This document shows positions 7,235 to 18,300 of a stretch of DNA of 64,000 nucleotides, in pieces. The translations under genes and the position numbers were made by a program. This stretch comes from Microcoleus sp. EPA2 (GTDB taxonomy: Bacteria > Cyanobacteriota > Cyanobacteriia > Cyanobacteriales > Microcoleaceae), in the NCBI GenBank assembly GCA_020882975.1, contig JAHRFD010000014.1:79628-143627 (forward strand), written 5' to 3'. The notes under the pieces are model-generated. The model was not told where the DNA came from. It was given only the letters and a program-made list of their open reading frames with translations, and searched no databases. The first letter of the stretch is position 1. Each line of letters starts with the position of its first letter.

Positions 7235-9286
7235 TTAATACTGATTTCTACTTTTTAATAAATAAGTATCCATCACACCTTTACCTTTAACTTCGATTGC
7301 ACGACGAATTTCAAATATATACTTTTCCTGCAATTGATGATAGGTTGTGGATGTCACCTGAATGGACCCCGGTAAGCCGTGGGATTCCATGCGGGAAGCG
7401 GTATTAACAGTGTCTCCCCACAAATCATAGATGAATTTTTTAATCCCAATCACTCCCGCCACCACCGGACCTGTGTTGATGCCGATTCTGATGCTAAAAA
7501 GTTGATTGTGCTGCTTACTAAATTCGGTAATTGCCTGTTGCATATCTATGGCCATTTTGGCGATTCGTTCTGCATGATCTAAGCAAGGAATTGGCAGTCC
7601 TCCTACTACCATGTAAGCATCACCAATGGTCTTAATTTTTTCCAAACCATGTCTTTCAGCTAGGTGATCGAAGGTGGAAAAAATTTCATTTAACAAGGAA
7701 ACTAATTCCGTTGGAGAAACTCTCGCACTGAGTTGGGTAAAACCTACGATGTCGGCAAATAAAACAGTAACCTCAGCAAAAGTATCGGCGATGGTACTGT
7801 CTCCTTGCTTTAAACGCTCGGCTATTTGTTCTGGTAAAATATTCAATAACAACCGTTCTGATTGTTCCTGTTGCACTCGCAGTGCACTTAAAGTATCATT
7901 CAGAGCATTAGTCCGTTCTTTCACTCTAAATTCTAACTCTTCATTCAGCTTGTAAAGCTCCATTTCTGCCCGCCTGCGGTCCGTGATATCCGTACCGATT
8001 GCCAGCATTCCTGCGAACTTTCCGGCCTCGTCAAACAGCGGTTTATTTGCCCAGGATACCCAAACGCGATCGCCACTGCGCCGGATACTTTCATTTTCAT
8101 TGCGCGTGTACTTTTCGGGATTTTGTAAAATATCTCTTAATTTTACTGTCAAGTCGTTTCCTATGGTATCTGTAGGGGGGATAATTGTTCCTACTGCATT
8201 TTTACCTAGTATTTCTTCTTCTTCATAACCAAAAAAATCCTGGGCAAATTCGTTAAAAAAGGTAATATTTCCTACCCGGTCTAATTTTAAAATAATACTA
8301 TTAGCATTTTCCACTAATTCCCGATACTTAATTTCGCTTTGTCGCAGTGCATTTTCCGCTGAAGCACGTTCCGCTACAGTTGCGGCCAACAGCAGAGAGG
8401 TAATCACAATTACGCTCATAAAAGCCTGCAAAAATAAGATTGCTTGATTGATAGTTTGTGCTTTAGCAATAAAAGGACCAGCACCCTGAGAACCCCCCCA
8501 AATCGCGATGCTGGATACTAGGAAAGATGAGACGACAGCACCCCGTTGACCGAATTGAATTGTCGCCCAAATTACTAAGGGAAATGGCAAGTATTCCAGG
8601 GGATACCCGGAAAAGGTAGGGGTTGCTTTGGAACTATATACTACCCAACTGACTGCGATTAATGACATCAGGCCTATTCCTGCCCAGATGCGATTGATGC
8701 TGCTAATTTCGCGATCGGCTCTTGCTGGTTTTTGGTATAAAATCAACAACAGGGGAGCAAAAATCAAAACTCCTAACGTATCTCCCAGATACCAATTCCA
8801 CCTAATTTCCCAATATTCTCTCCAGTCAACTAGACCAGTTAAACATAAGCGTATTGTCCCCAGAGTGCAGTTGATTTGAGTAGCAACTACAGCACCACAA
8901 AAAATTAAATTGACAACATCTATCAGCCGCTCCAGTGACTGGCGAAACTTTAATTTATTTAGTAAAAAAAAGGCGCACAAAGCTTGCAAACAAGCACAAC
9001 AAGCAGAGACTAATGACAGGATTAAGGAGACATTCATGTCGATTTTTTCAAAAAAGAAAACCCCTAACGCTACTCCTGGCAAAAAGCGCCACCCAAACAA
9101 TAAAAGTGCAGCTTGCGCAATTCCTGCGGGGGGCCAGACGCAGGTAGCTAATTTATTGATACCGGGAATAGAAACTGCCAGTTTTGCTCCTAAAATATAA
9201 ACAAGGGCAATGGCAGCTACTTTGCCTAAATATTGCCAATTTATAGATTGAATAAATCGACTCAACTGACTATTGTTTGGGTTCAT
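7235..9286 (-). CDS. Membrane class III adenylate/guanylate cyclase with MASE1 and PAS domains
   Basis: 683 residues. An N-terminal MASE1 integral-membrane sensor (~20-310, about eight helices, with CVWPPAGIAQAALLLFG) is followed by a PAS-PAC domain (~318-440; YRELVENANSIILKLD ... MLAIGTDITDR), a coiled-coil linker ending ILPEQIAERLKQG, and a class III catalytic domain (~485-680). The latter has the metal Asp residues in VLFADIVGFT and IGDAYMVVGG, a Lys in EKIKTIGD and the Asn/Arg pair in WGDTVNTASRM, so it should be active; cAMP is the likelier product because it resembles cyanobacterial CyaA/CyaC enzymes, but nucleotide choice is not proven. It sits 25 bases downstream of a longer paralogue on the same strand, probably as an operon. 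The MASE1 ligand is unknown. Confidence 0.9.
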   Translation of the reverse strand: MNPNNSQLSRFIQSINWQYLGKVAAIALVYILGAKLAVSIPGINKLATCVWPPAGIAQAALLLFGWRFLPGVALGVFFFEKIDMNVSLILSLVSACCACLQALCAFFLLNKLKFRQSLERLIDVVNLIFCGAVVATQINCTLGTIRLCLTGLVDWREYWEIRWNWYLGDTLGVLIFAPLLLILYQKPARADREISSINRIWAGIGLMSLIAVSWVVYSSKATPTFSGYPLEYLPFPLVIWATIQFGQRGAVVSSFLVSSIAIWGGSQGAGPFIAKAQTINQAILFLQAFMSVIVITSLLLAATVAERASAENALRQSEIKYRELVENANSIILKLDRVGNITFFNEFAQDFFGYEEEEILGKNAVGTIIPPTDTIGNDLTVKLRDILQNPEKYTRNENESIRRSGDRVWVSWANKPLFDEAGKFAGMLAIGTDITDRRRAEMELYKLNEELEFRVKERTNALNDTLSALRVQQEQSERLLLNILPEQIAERLKQGDSTIADTFAEVTVLFADIVGFTQLSARVSPTELVSLLNEIFSTFDHLAERHGLEKIKTIGDAYMVVGGLPIPCLDHAERIAKMAIDMQQAITEFSKQHNQLFSIRIGINTGPVVAGVIGIKKFIYDLWGDTVNTASRMESHGLPGSIQVTSTTYHQLQEKYIFEIRRAIEVKGKGVMDTYLLKSRNQY

Positions 9287-9311
9287 ACTTAGTTGGATAA
9301 TTTAAATTAAT

Positions 9312-12281
9312 TCATTTGATGCCATTGATTAAATAAGTGTTCATCTTACCTTTGCCTTTCACTTCAATTATCCCTCGACTTTCTAATAAATACTTTTCTT
9401 GCAATATATCATAAGTTGCAGGTGTCACCTGAATACGTCCTGGCAACCCATGGGATTCCATGCGGGAAGCGGTATTAACAGTGTCTCCCCACAAATCATA
9501 AATGAATTTTTTGATACCAATGACTCCGGCGACAACGGGGCCACTGTTGATGCCAATTCTGATGCTGAAATTTTGGCTGTGGCTATGGCTGAATTGGGCA
9601 ATTGCTTGCTGCATATCGAGGGCCATTTGGGCGATCGCCTCCGCATGATCGCTACGGGGCATTGGCAGTCCTCCCACTACCATATAAGCGTCACCAATGG
9701 TCTTAATTTTTTCCAAACCATGCTTTTCTGCTAGCTGATCGAAGGTAGAAAAAATCTCATTCAGCAACGAAACTAATTCCGTGGGAGAAATTTGGGAGCT
9801 AATTTGGGTAAAACCGACGATATCTGCAAATAAAACAGTAACATCAGTATATGTCTCGGCAATGATACTTTGGTCTTGTTTGAGCCTTTCGGCGATCGGC
9901 TGGGGCAGAATATTTAGCAACAGGCGATCGGATTTTTCTTGTTCTAAACGTAGGGCTGCTTCAGCTTGTTTGCGAGTGGTGATATCTTGAACAGTGCCTT
10001 CGTAATAGAGTAAATTTCCATAGCTATCGCAAACCGTATAAGTATTTTCAGAAATCCAAATAATGCTGCCATCTCGGCGGTAAATCTGAGATTCAAAATC
10101 TGATACTTTGCCTTGTTTTTCTATTAAACGGATAACTTCGGCGTGGCGATCGGGGTCAACATAAAGTTGTTGGCTAACATTAGTTAATGTACCAACTAAT
10201 TCGGAGTGGGAACTGTTACCATAAATCCGAAGCAAAGCAGGATTAGCGCTGAGATATTCCCCATCTGGGGTAGTTTGAAAAATGCCGACGATCGCATTTT
10301 CAAAGATACTGCGATATTTTTCTTCCGCTTGTCGCAGTGCTTCTTCTGCTCGCTGGCGTTGTCGCGCTTCCACCGCAAAAGTCACGGAATCTGCTAAAGA
10401 AACAGCAAAACTTTGTTCTTCAATAGTCCAATAGCGCGTGTTTCCTACCTGTTCCAAACAGACAACTCCGGCGGTTTTTCCATCTATTTGAATCGGCGTA
10501 TCTAGCATAGAAGTGATGCCGAAAGGAATCAAGTAAGAGTCGGTAAACTCTCTAGTTCTAAAATCATGACGCGCATCAACCGCAGCAATAGCCCGTTCTT
10601 CTCCCAGTGCTTGAAAATAGGCTGGATAGTATGCTTCCGCTAGTTCTAAACCCTCTGAATGGGAATTAGTTTTTTTATCGAATAGATCCAGACATTGAAT
10701 TTTTGAGCGTTTTTCATCGTAGAGCCATATGCTGGAACGAGCAACTTCTAAAGTATTGCTAGCAGTTTCTGTAATCTTTCGTAGTGCTGTTTTAAAATCG
10801 CCATGGTTCAGGGCTTTATTTTTAGCCAATTCTATTAATGCCGACTTATGTTTCTGGAGCTGTATTTCGCTTTGTTGTAGAGCTATTGTGCGTTCTTTAA
10901 CTCTGAGTTCTAACTCTTCATTCAGCTTATGTAGTGCTATTTCTGCTCGCCTTCTTTTACTAATATCCGTGCCGATGCAGAGAATTCCTACCAGTTTTCC
11001 CCCCTCATCAACCAGGGGTTTGTTTGCCCAAGCTACCCACACTCGTTCCCCGTTGCGCCGGATATTTTCATTTTCGTAACTGGTAAAGCGATCGGGATTT
11101 TCCAAAAGCTCTTGATAAATTAATTCTAAATTATTGCCTTGCATATCTATGTGAGGCAGAATTGTGCCTAGTGCATTTTTGCCGAGAATTTCTTCTACTT
11201 GATAACCAAAGAATTTTTCGGCAAACTCGTTAAAAAAAGTAATTTTTCCCTCACAGTCCAATTTCAAAATAATGCTGTTGGCATTTTCCACCAATTCTCG
11301 ATATTTTATTTCGCTCTCTCGCAGAGATTTTTCGGCTGAGGCTCGTTCCGCTACTGTCGCTGCCAATAACAGCGAAGTAATCGTAACTACTGCCATAAAA
11401 GCTTGCAAAAATAAGATAGCCTGACTGATATTTGTCGCTTTAGTAATAAAAGGGCCTCCGCCTTGGGAACTCCCCCAAATAGAAATACTAGATACTATAA
11501 ATGATGCCAAAACAGTACCGCGTTGACGGAATTGGATAGCACCCCAAATCACTAAAGGAAAAGGCAAGTATTCAATAGGATATCTCGAAATAAACACCTC
11601 ATTTTTAAAGCCAAATACTAACCAAGTAACTCCGCTCAAGACAATCAACCATATCCCCTGATTAATTAAATACTTAGGATTCATCTTTAATTGTCTTTTC
11701 AGGGAATCAACTGCTGCTGCTGATAAAGGAGATAGTAGAATCAGTGGAGTTAAAATTAAAACGCCCATGGTGTCTCCCAGCCACCAATTCCAACGAACGT
11801 CCCAAAATTGTTTTCCATCTATTTTACCTGCTAAATATAGAGACAGAGAACCCAGCGTGCAACTAATTTGAGTAGCAATCATGCCTCCAAATAACACTAG
11901 GTTAACGACATCTTTGAGACGATCTAAAGAACGACGAAAACCAAATCGTTGCAACAAAGTTACGGCAACAACAGCTTGCAAAATAGCTCCTATGTTTCCT
12001 CCCAACCAAACCAGGAATATTTTTTCTGCTGGATTAACCAAATTCAGCAAATATACACCTAAAATGATGGCTGGCCAGACTCTGATCCCAAATAATAAGA
12101 GTCCAGCTTGTGCAATTCCTGCGGGCGGCCATACGGAGGCTGCAAAGGGACTAACACCTTGAATAGAGTATGCCAGTCTAGCCCCCACGGCGTAAGTAAC
12201 AGCAACTAAAGCTACTTGAAGTAAGTATCGTCCAACTCCAGATTGAAGGAATCGCAGAAACTGATTTAAGTTCAGGTTCAT
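9312..12281 (-). CDS. Membrane class III nucleotide cyclase with MASE1-PAS-GAF-PAS domains
   Basis: 989 residues. MASE1 membrane domain (~20-310; SVWPPAGIAQAGLLLFG), PAS-PAC (~318-440), coiled coil, GAF (~480-640; SVSL-type end LADSVTFAVEARQR), a second PAS-PAC (~650-765; IFENAIVGIFQTTPDG), coiled coil ending ILPQPIAERLKQD, and class III catalytic domain (~795-985). The catalytic residues are the same as in the neighbour: FADIVGFT, EKIKTIGDAYM and WGDTVNTASRM. The outer domains are very close to those of the downstream 683-residue gene, so the pair is a tandem duplication in which one copy gained or the other lost a GAF-PAS cassette. It probably integrates a membrane signal with a cytosolic small-molecule or redox signal to make cAMP (inference). 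Confidence 0.9.
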   Translation of the reverse strand: MNLNLNQFLRFLQSGVGRYLLQVALVAVTYAVGARLAYSIQGVSPFAASVWPPAGIAQAGLLLFGIRVWPAIILGVYLLNLVNPAEKIFLVWLGGNIGAILQAVVAVTLLQRFGFRRSLDRLKDVVNLVLFGGMIATQISCTLGSLSLYLAGKIDGKQFWDVRWNWWLGDTMGVLILTPLILLSPLSAAAVDSLKRQLKMNPKYLINQGIWLIVLSGVTWLVFGFKNEVFISRYPIEYLPFPLVIWGAIQFRQRGTVLASFIVSSISIWGSSQGGGPFITKATNISQAILFLQAFMAVVTITSLLLAATVAERASAEKSLRESEIKYRELVENANSIILKLDCEGKITFFNEFAEKFFGYQVEEILGKNALGTILPHIDMQGNNLELIYQELLENPDRFTSYENENIRRNGERVWVAWANKPLVDEGGKLVGILCIGTDISKRRRAEIALHKLNEELELRVKERTIALQQSEIQLQKHKSALIELAKNKALNHGDFKTALRKITETASNTLEVARSSIWLYDEKRSKIQCLDLFDKKTNSHSEGLELAEAYYPAYFQALGEERAIAAVDARHDFRTREFTDSYLIPFGITSMLDTPIQIDGKTAGVVCLEQVGNTRYWTIEEQSFAVSLADSVTFAVEARQRQRAEEALRQAEEKYRSIFENAIVGIFQTTPDGEYLSANPALLRIYGNSSHSELVGTLTNVSQQLYVDPDRHAEVIRLIEKQGKVSDFESQIYRRDGSIIWISENTYTVCDSYGNLLYYEGTVQDITTRKQAEAALRLEQEKSDRLLLNILPQPIAERLKQDQSIIAETYTDVTVLFADIVGFTQISSQISPTELVSLLNEIFSTFDQLAEKHGLEKIKTIGDAYMVVGGLPMPRSDHAEAIAQMALDMQQAIAQFSHSHSQNFSIRIGINSGPVVAGVIGIKKFIYDLWGDTVNTASRMESHGLPGRIQVTPATYDILQEKYLLESRGIIEVKGKGKMNTYLINGIK

Positions 12282-12344
12282 ATCGAGATTTAATTTTGAG
12301 TAGGTTGATATTTTTTTAAATCATAATAAGATAAAAAAACATCC

Positions 12345-12588
12345 TTTGTAGTGAGGACTTTAGTCCTATCCATGCTAACAGGAAACAACTGAAGTCCTTA
12401 CTACTAACCTTAGCCCCGATGAAAATATCGTTTGTAGTGAGGACTATAGTCCTGTCCATCCTAACACGAACGGACTGAAGTCTTGACTACGAACCTTAGC
12501 CCTGATGAAAATATCGTTTGTAGTGAGGACTTTATTGCTTTAATTTTTCACAGTAAAGGAAAGGAATGAAGTCCTTACTACAAACCTT
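12345..12588. repeat. 86-bp tandem repeat array, about 2.9 copies
   Basis: Units begin at 12345, 12431 and 12517 with TTTGTAGTGAGGACT and run through GAAGTCCTTACTAC, so each is itself an imperfect palindrome. The first two units end with a GATGAAAATATCG tail. The array fills the 325-base space between proS and the first cyclase (both minus strand) and belongs to the same family as 7178-7234. Confidence 0.85.
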
Positions 12589-12606
12589 AAATTCCCGGAA
12601 AATATT

Positions 12607-14661
12607 TCATTGAATAGCTTCCTTAATCCATTGTTTTAAGGTTGAGTTTACTTCTTCAATGATAATTTCTTGGGATTTGTGAGTCGATCTTTCAACTACT
12701 TCAACTTTACCAGACTTGAGGGAACGACCGGGAACAATCCGATAGGGAATGCCAATTAAATCCGCATCTTTGAATTTAACTCCTGCACGTTCATCGCGGT
12801 CATCTAACAGAGTTTCAATGCCAGATTGATTGAGTTCTGCGTAGAGTTTTTCGGCGACTTCCATTTGTTGAGTGTCGGAAATATTGGGGATGCTGATGAT
12901 AACGTGATAGGGGGCGATCGCCACTGGCCAAATTATCCCGTCTTTGTCGTAGGATTGTTCTACGGCAGATTGAGCTAACCGCGACACACCAACGCCGTAA
13001 CAACCCATAACTAAGGGCATTTCTTCGCCTTGTTCGTTGGTGTAGGTAGCGCCCATTGCTTGAGAATATTTGGTCCCTAATTGAAAGATGTGGCCGACTT
13101 CGATGCCTCTGGCGGTTTGCAGTGTTTGTTCGGGATTGTGCACAGCCCGATCGCCTTTTTTGGCCTTCCTGACATCTACTGCTAAATTCGGTAGGTCAAA
13201 TTCTTTGCCCCAATTTGCTCCCACAACGTGGTATCCTGATTCGTTCGAGCCAGTGACAAAGTTTGTCAAGTCAACTGCGGTGCGATCGACTAAACGCAAA
13301 AACTTGGGAGATACCCCCCCTTGCCCCCCCTTACCAAGGGGGGGATTTGAGTCTTGTTGCCCCCCCTTACCAAGGGGGGAATTTGAGTCTTGTTGCCCCC
13401 CCTTACCAAGGGGGGGATTTGAGTCTTGTTGCCCCCCCTTACCAAGGGGGGAATTTGAGTCTTGTTGCCCCCCGTTACCAAGGGGGGGATTTGAGTCTTG
13501 TTGCCCCCCCTTACCAAGGGGGGGATTTGAGTCTTGTTGCCCCCCCTTACCAAGGGGGGGTTGGGGGGGGTTCGAGGCAATGTAATCATCAGCAACATCG
13601 GGAGCCATATAACCAAGAGGCAAAGATTTAGCGGCCCATTTTTGCTGAGCTTCCGCATCTGGAACAGTCAAAAATAGGATAGTTTTTGCTTGATAATTTC
13701 CCGCTAATTTGGTTAATTCATTCAGCAATTTTACCTGATTAACATCTTGGTCTCCACGAAGGCTGACCAGTACCAATACAGTCATACCGCTGTCATAAAC
13801 TGCCTCATAAAGTACATTTTTGACAACTTGAGTAGGAGAACACTTGAGAAACTTACAGAGTTTTTCAATGGTTTCAGTTCCCGGTGTTTCCCGCTTTTCA
13901 AAAGTTGTAAAAGACGAGGGTTCCGCATCAGCAGGTATAGACACAGCCTTTTCTAAATTAGCAGCATACTGACCATCTTCGGTGTAGAGAACTTCATCTT
14001 CCCCAGCTTCCGCCAACACCATAAACTCTTGGGAACCAGAGCCTCCAATGGCTCCAGAATCAGCATCTACTGCTCGGAATTGCAAGCCCGATCGCCGTAG
14101 CATATTGCTGTAAGCTTGAGCCATATCCTGATAAGTTTTTTTCAGGCTTTCTTCGCTAGTGTGGAAAGAATAGCCATCCTTCATAATAAATTCACGACCG
14201 CGCATCAAGCCAAAACGCGGGCGAATTTCATCACGAAATTTAGTTTGAATTTGATACAGATGTGTAGGCAATTGCCGATAAGAACGAATCATATCCTTAG
14301 CAACTGTAGTAATTACTTCTTCGTGAGTTGGACCCAATCCCAATTCTGTATCGCGACGGTCTGTGAGAGCAAACATGATACCTTCAGCTTGAGTATAGGT
14401 ATCCCAGCGCCCCGATTCCCGCCACAAATCGGCCGGTTGGAGTTGTGGTAAGAGGCATTCTTGAGCGCCTGTAGCGTCCATTTCTTCCCGCACAATTTGG
14501 GAGACTTTTTTGAGTACACGCCACATCAAAGGCAGATAAGCGTAAATCCCGCTACCGATGCGGCGGATGTATCCCGCACGGAGTAATAGTTTGTGGCTGG
14601 GAATTTCTGCTTCTGCTGGGTCTTCCCGGAGGGTGACAAAAAGCATTTGAGAGAGTCGCAT
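12607..14661 (-). CDS. proS: Prolyl-tRNA synthetase with a repetitive in-frame insertion
   Basis: 684-residue class II synthetase charging tRNA-Pro. Motif 1 region near the N terminus ([37 protein letters not shown]), motif 2 ([19 protein letters not shown]), a YbaK-like editing insertion (~225-480), motif 3-like [10 protein letters not shown] and a C-terminal anticodon-binding domain (~580-684; [17 protein letters not shown]). The bacterial-type enzyme is usually near 600 residues. The excess is a run of [12 protein letters not shown] units at ~362-450, between [11 protein letters not shown] and [13 protein letters not shown], which are adjacent in ordinary homologues. The frame is kept throughout, so the enzyme is probably functional with the insert as a surface loop. 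ORFs on the opposite strand across the array are shadows. Confidence 0.93.
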   Translation of the reverse strand: MRLSQMLFVTLREDPAEAEIPSHKLLLRAGYIRRIGSGIYAYLPLMWRVLKKVSQIVREEMDATGAQECLLPQLQPADLWRESGRWDTYTQAEGIMFALTDRRDTELGLGPTHEEVITTVAKDMIRSYRQLPTHLYQIQTKFRDEIRPRFGLMRGREFIMKDGYSFHTSEESLKKTYQDMAQAYSNMLRRSGLQFRAVDADSGAIGGSGSQEFMVLAEAGEDEVLYTEDGQYAANLEKAVSIPADAEPSSFTTFEKRETPGTETIEKLCKFLKCSPTQVVKNVLYEAVYDSGMTVLVLVSLRGDQDVNQVKLLNELTKLAGNYQAKTILFLTVPDAEAQQKWAAKSLPLGYMAPDVADDYIASNPPQPPLGKGGQQDSNPPLGKGGQQDSNPPLGNGGQQDSNSPLGKGGQQDSNPPLGKGGQQDSNSPLGKGGQQDSNPPLGKGGQGGVSPKFLRLVDRTAVDLTNFVTGSNESGYHVVGANWGKEFDLPNLAVDVRKAKKGDRAVHNPEQTLQTARGIEVGHIFQLGTKYSQAMGATYTNEQGEEMPLVMGCYGVGVSRLAQSAVEQSYDKDGIIWPVAIAPYHVIISIPNISDTQQMEVAEKLYAELNQSGIETLLDDRDERAGVKFKDADLIGIPYRIVPGRSLKSGKVEVVERSTHKSQEIIIEEVNSTLKQWIKEAIQ
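13311..13577. repeat. 36-bp tandem repeat array inside proS, seven PLGKGG-type units
   Basis: Each 36-base unit has a run of C, TTACCAAG, a run of G and then ATTTGAGTCTTGTTG. Each translates on the minus strand to the 12-residue [12 protein letters not shown]. Variants (NSPL, LGNGG) are single-base differences. It looks like one C/G-rich palindromic element that entered in frame and was amplified by slippage or unequal exchange. Confidence 0.95.
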
Positions 14662-15370
14662 CGGTGATTTCCTTTAATGACTGAATGATTTTAATCTCAC
14701 ATTAACTTCTGATATTATCAGAGGTAAGGCAGATTTGATTAGACCTTTCCCATAATTATTGTGGAACCAGGGTACTACCTGTTCTCGAAAGTCTTTTTAG
14801 GAGATGTCTCTTAGATATTTAGCAGATATATATTAGATATATGAATAATTATTTGCCAAACTATCAATAGTAATCCTCCGTCCCACCCTACTGATTATAC
14901 AGATCCAACGCTCCCCATTACTAGGTAATTTTCACCATCATCATCAAACAAAATCATAAGTTGATAGCGCACTCTACGATATTTACTGTAGGCTGTGGCG
15001 TAGTTTACTAATATTTATAATTGGTGGCGATCGCCTTCGGCATTGGATTTGCTGCTTTTAAACGAACTCTGCTTACTAAATTATTTTAAAACTAATTTCA
15101 GACTTTAGATGGATTAATTTATAAACCCAAGTTGCCATGATAAATGTATAGAACCATCGCCCTAAAAAACGATAATTTTGGATTGCTGAGTTACTAAGCA
15201 TCTCTACTGATGTATGGCCTAAACGGGAAACTGCTACTGAGCAGTAACTAACTCATGATTCAAAAAATTTGAAAGTGGCAACAACCATCTAAAGATGGCA
15301 ATATCCCCTTGCAAATATGGGGGATAGATTTCACTATGCCTAATTAGGCTGAAAATTTAGGAGGTAAATT
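14662..15370. other. 709-base divergent intergenic region, no gene seen
   Basis: Separates proS (minus) from the repeat-protein gene (plus), so both promoters should lie here. No convincing ORF, tRNA or known riboswitch. Two small hairpins near the right end (CCATC-taaa-GATGG at 15285-15298; ATCCCC/GGGGAT at 15303-15325) precede a strong AGGAGGT ribosome-binding site at 15359-15365. Confidence 0.6.
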
Positions 15371-18300
15371 ATGTTAGAAAATGTACCATTAGACCACCCA
15401 GATATCGGAGGGCTAATGTTTTTAAGCCCACAATTCTTTGTAGCATTAATCGCCGGAGTCATTATGGCTTTTGGCTTCCAGTTTTTGTTAACCAACTTTT
15501 CGATTGCAGCCAAAATATCTAATTGGGATGAGGCTTTACCCGATGACGATGACGAGTCAGAAAGTTTAGGCACGAAATTTCGTAAAACAGAAAGTCTAGT
15601 AGGCGGTTGGATTTTAGTAACAGTCAACATAGCCTTATTTTTGGCTTGTTTTCTCGCAGTCAAACTAACTTCTATTGCTAGCGTAGATGGAGCGGCAATT
15701 ATTGGTGTTGTTATCTGGGCTGCCTACTTTTTAACTCTGGTTTGGCTGGGTTCTAGCGCCGTCGGTTCCTTGATTGGTTCCTTGATGAAAACAGCATTTT
15801 CCGGCGTTCAAGGTGTCATGGGTACTGCCGGTGCAGCCATGAGCGGGAAGATGGCTAGCGACCAAATGGTAAATACTGTAGAGGCATCTGTAGCCGCTGT
15901 CCGCCGCGAATTGAGTTCGGCGGTAGACCCGGATAGCATTCGCGAAACGGTACAAGATTATGTTGGTTCTTTGCAGCTACCGAAGCTAGATGTCAAAGAA
16001 ATTCGCGGTCAATTTGAAAAGTTGCTGGGCGATGCGGATATCAAATCTTTGGCGGGAAGCGATGTTCTGAAAAATGTTAACCGCCAGACTTTTGTAGATT
16101 TAGTTAGCAGTCGCACTGATTTTTCCAAAGATGAAATAAATCAAGTAGCAGACCAACTTGAAGGCGTGTGGAAGCAAGCATTCGGTCAGCAACAACAGCC
16201 ACAAGACCCGAAGTTAGAGTTGGTTAACTTTCTTAAGTCGGCGGCACCGGATTTGCTGAAGTCTGATGAACTGAATGCCAAATTATCTCAAGTTTTGGCA
16301 ACTACAGAAAACAAATCTGAGTCTAGCAATGGCATGAACCGAGCGATGCAGTTGGGTGTGGAAGCTCTAGTCGGAACTTTGCTGTCGCGGACGGATTTGT
16401 CGGATGTAGATGTGGAAAAAATTTCGGGTAAGTTACAGGAATTCACCGCTAAAGGAACGGAAAAAGCTAAATCTTTGGGGTCTAAGGTGGCGGATAAATT
16501 CCCTGCATTTTCTTTCCATACGGTTAAAGCTGATGTGGAGAATTATTTGCTAAATTCTCAGCCTTGGCATTTAAACAGAGAGACTATTAAGCAGGAATTT
16601 AGGGATGTTATTTACGACCCCGATGCTGCTCCTGGTGCTATTTTACACCAATTAGAAGTGTTGAATCCAGAGTATTTTGTCGGGATTCTCGGTCGCCGAG
16701 AAGGCTTTACTGAGGAACAGACAAAGGAAATTGCTGAACAGCTTGAAAGTGTCCGCCAGGAAGTGCTGGAAATTGTGCAACCTGCTGCTTCTGAGGAACA
16801 GTCTCAAGATTTGCGGAGTCGGATTGAAGATTATTTGCGATCGACTGGTAAGGAAGAATTGAATCCTGAAGGTATCGAGAAGGATTTTCAAGCGCTTTTG
16901 GAAGACCGGGATGCTGGTTTTGAGGCTTTGCGCGATCGCCTATCGCAATTCGATCGCGATACTTTGGTACAGTTGCTAGGTCAGCGGGAAGATTTCAGCC
17001 CGGAAGAAGCCGACCAATTAATCGGTCGCCTCGAAAGTTCGCGCGATCGAGTGATTTCTCAAGCTCAGGAATTGCAAGAGCAAGCGAAATCGAAAGCGCA
17101 AGAATTGCGCCAAAAGGTAGAAGAATACCTCCGCAATACTAACAAGGAAGAACTCAATCCTGAAGGTATCGAGCGCGAGTTTCAAACTTTGTTTGAAGAC
17201 CCGCAAGCAGGCTTTAAGGCACTGAGGGAACGCTTATCTCAATTCGATCGCGATACCCTGGTGCAGTTGCTGTCACAGCGCCAAGACCTCAGCGAAGAAC
17301 AGGTAAATCAGGCGATCGACCGGATTGAATCTGTGCGCGATAACATGATCAACGCGCCACAAATAGTTGCAGATAAAGCTAAGCAGCAGTACGAAGAAGT
17401 TACTGCTAAGATTGGCGAGTACCTGCGGAATACTAACTTGGAAGAACTCGATCCAGAAGGTATCAAGCAAGATTTGACCAAACTGTTTGAGAATCCGAAA
17501 GAGGGTGCTTTGGCTTTGCGGGAAAGACTTTCTCAGGTCGATCGCGAAACTTTGGTGAAGTTGCTTTCACAACGGGAAGATTTGAGCGAAGAACAAATAA
17601 ATCGGACGATCGATCGCGTCCAGGATTCGCTCCGCAGCATTGTTAAATCTCCACGCCGCTTGGCATCTCGCGCTCAAGCAACGGTGCGGGATTTCCAAGG
17701 GAATTTGGAAAATTACTTGCGGAATACTAACAAGGAAGAACTCAATCCTGAAAGTATTAAACGGGATTTACAATTGTTGTTTAGCGAACCCGGAATGGGG
17801 ATGCAGAATTTGGGCGATCGCCTCCAGCATTTCGATCGTTCGACTCTGGTAGCCTTGCTGTCACAGCGGGAGGATATTTCGGAAGAAGAAGCTAACAAAA
17901 TTGCCGACCAAATTGAAACCGTTCGCAACCAATTTGTCGAACAAGTTCAAATGGTTCAGGACAAATTTCAATCAGCACTAGACGGTATTTTCGGGAAAAT
18001 TCGGGATTATCTCAATTCCCTGGAGCGCCCAGAACTTAATTATGAAGGTATCAAGCGCGATTTCCGCAAAGTATTTGACGATCCCCAGGCAGGATTTGAG
18101 GCGATTAAGGAACGTGTAAGTCAGTTCGATCGGGAAACTTTAGTTGCTGTAATTAGCTCTCGTCCCGATATTTCCGAAGCTAATGCTAACAAGATTATCG
18201 ACCAGATTGAAGGAGCACGGGACACGGTTCTGTCGCGCTCAGAACGCCTGCAAGAGTCCGCGAAAAAACGCATCAAACAACTTAAGGAGAAGGCTAAACA

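Noticed and set aside
13311..13577. CRISPR-like array of 36-base direct repeats
   Set aside because: Repeats are head-to-tail without spacers, and the array is translated in frame inside proS.
13263..13658. Proline- or glycine-rich open frames on both strands across the proS array
   Set aside because: They arise from translating the 36-bp repeats in other frames; the proS frame is continuous on both sides.
14662..15370. tRNA or riboswitch in the 709-base gap
   Set aside because: No cloverleaf, T-loop consensus or known aptamer core could be seen.
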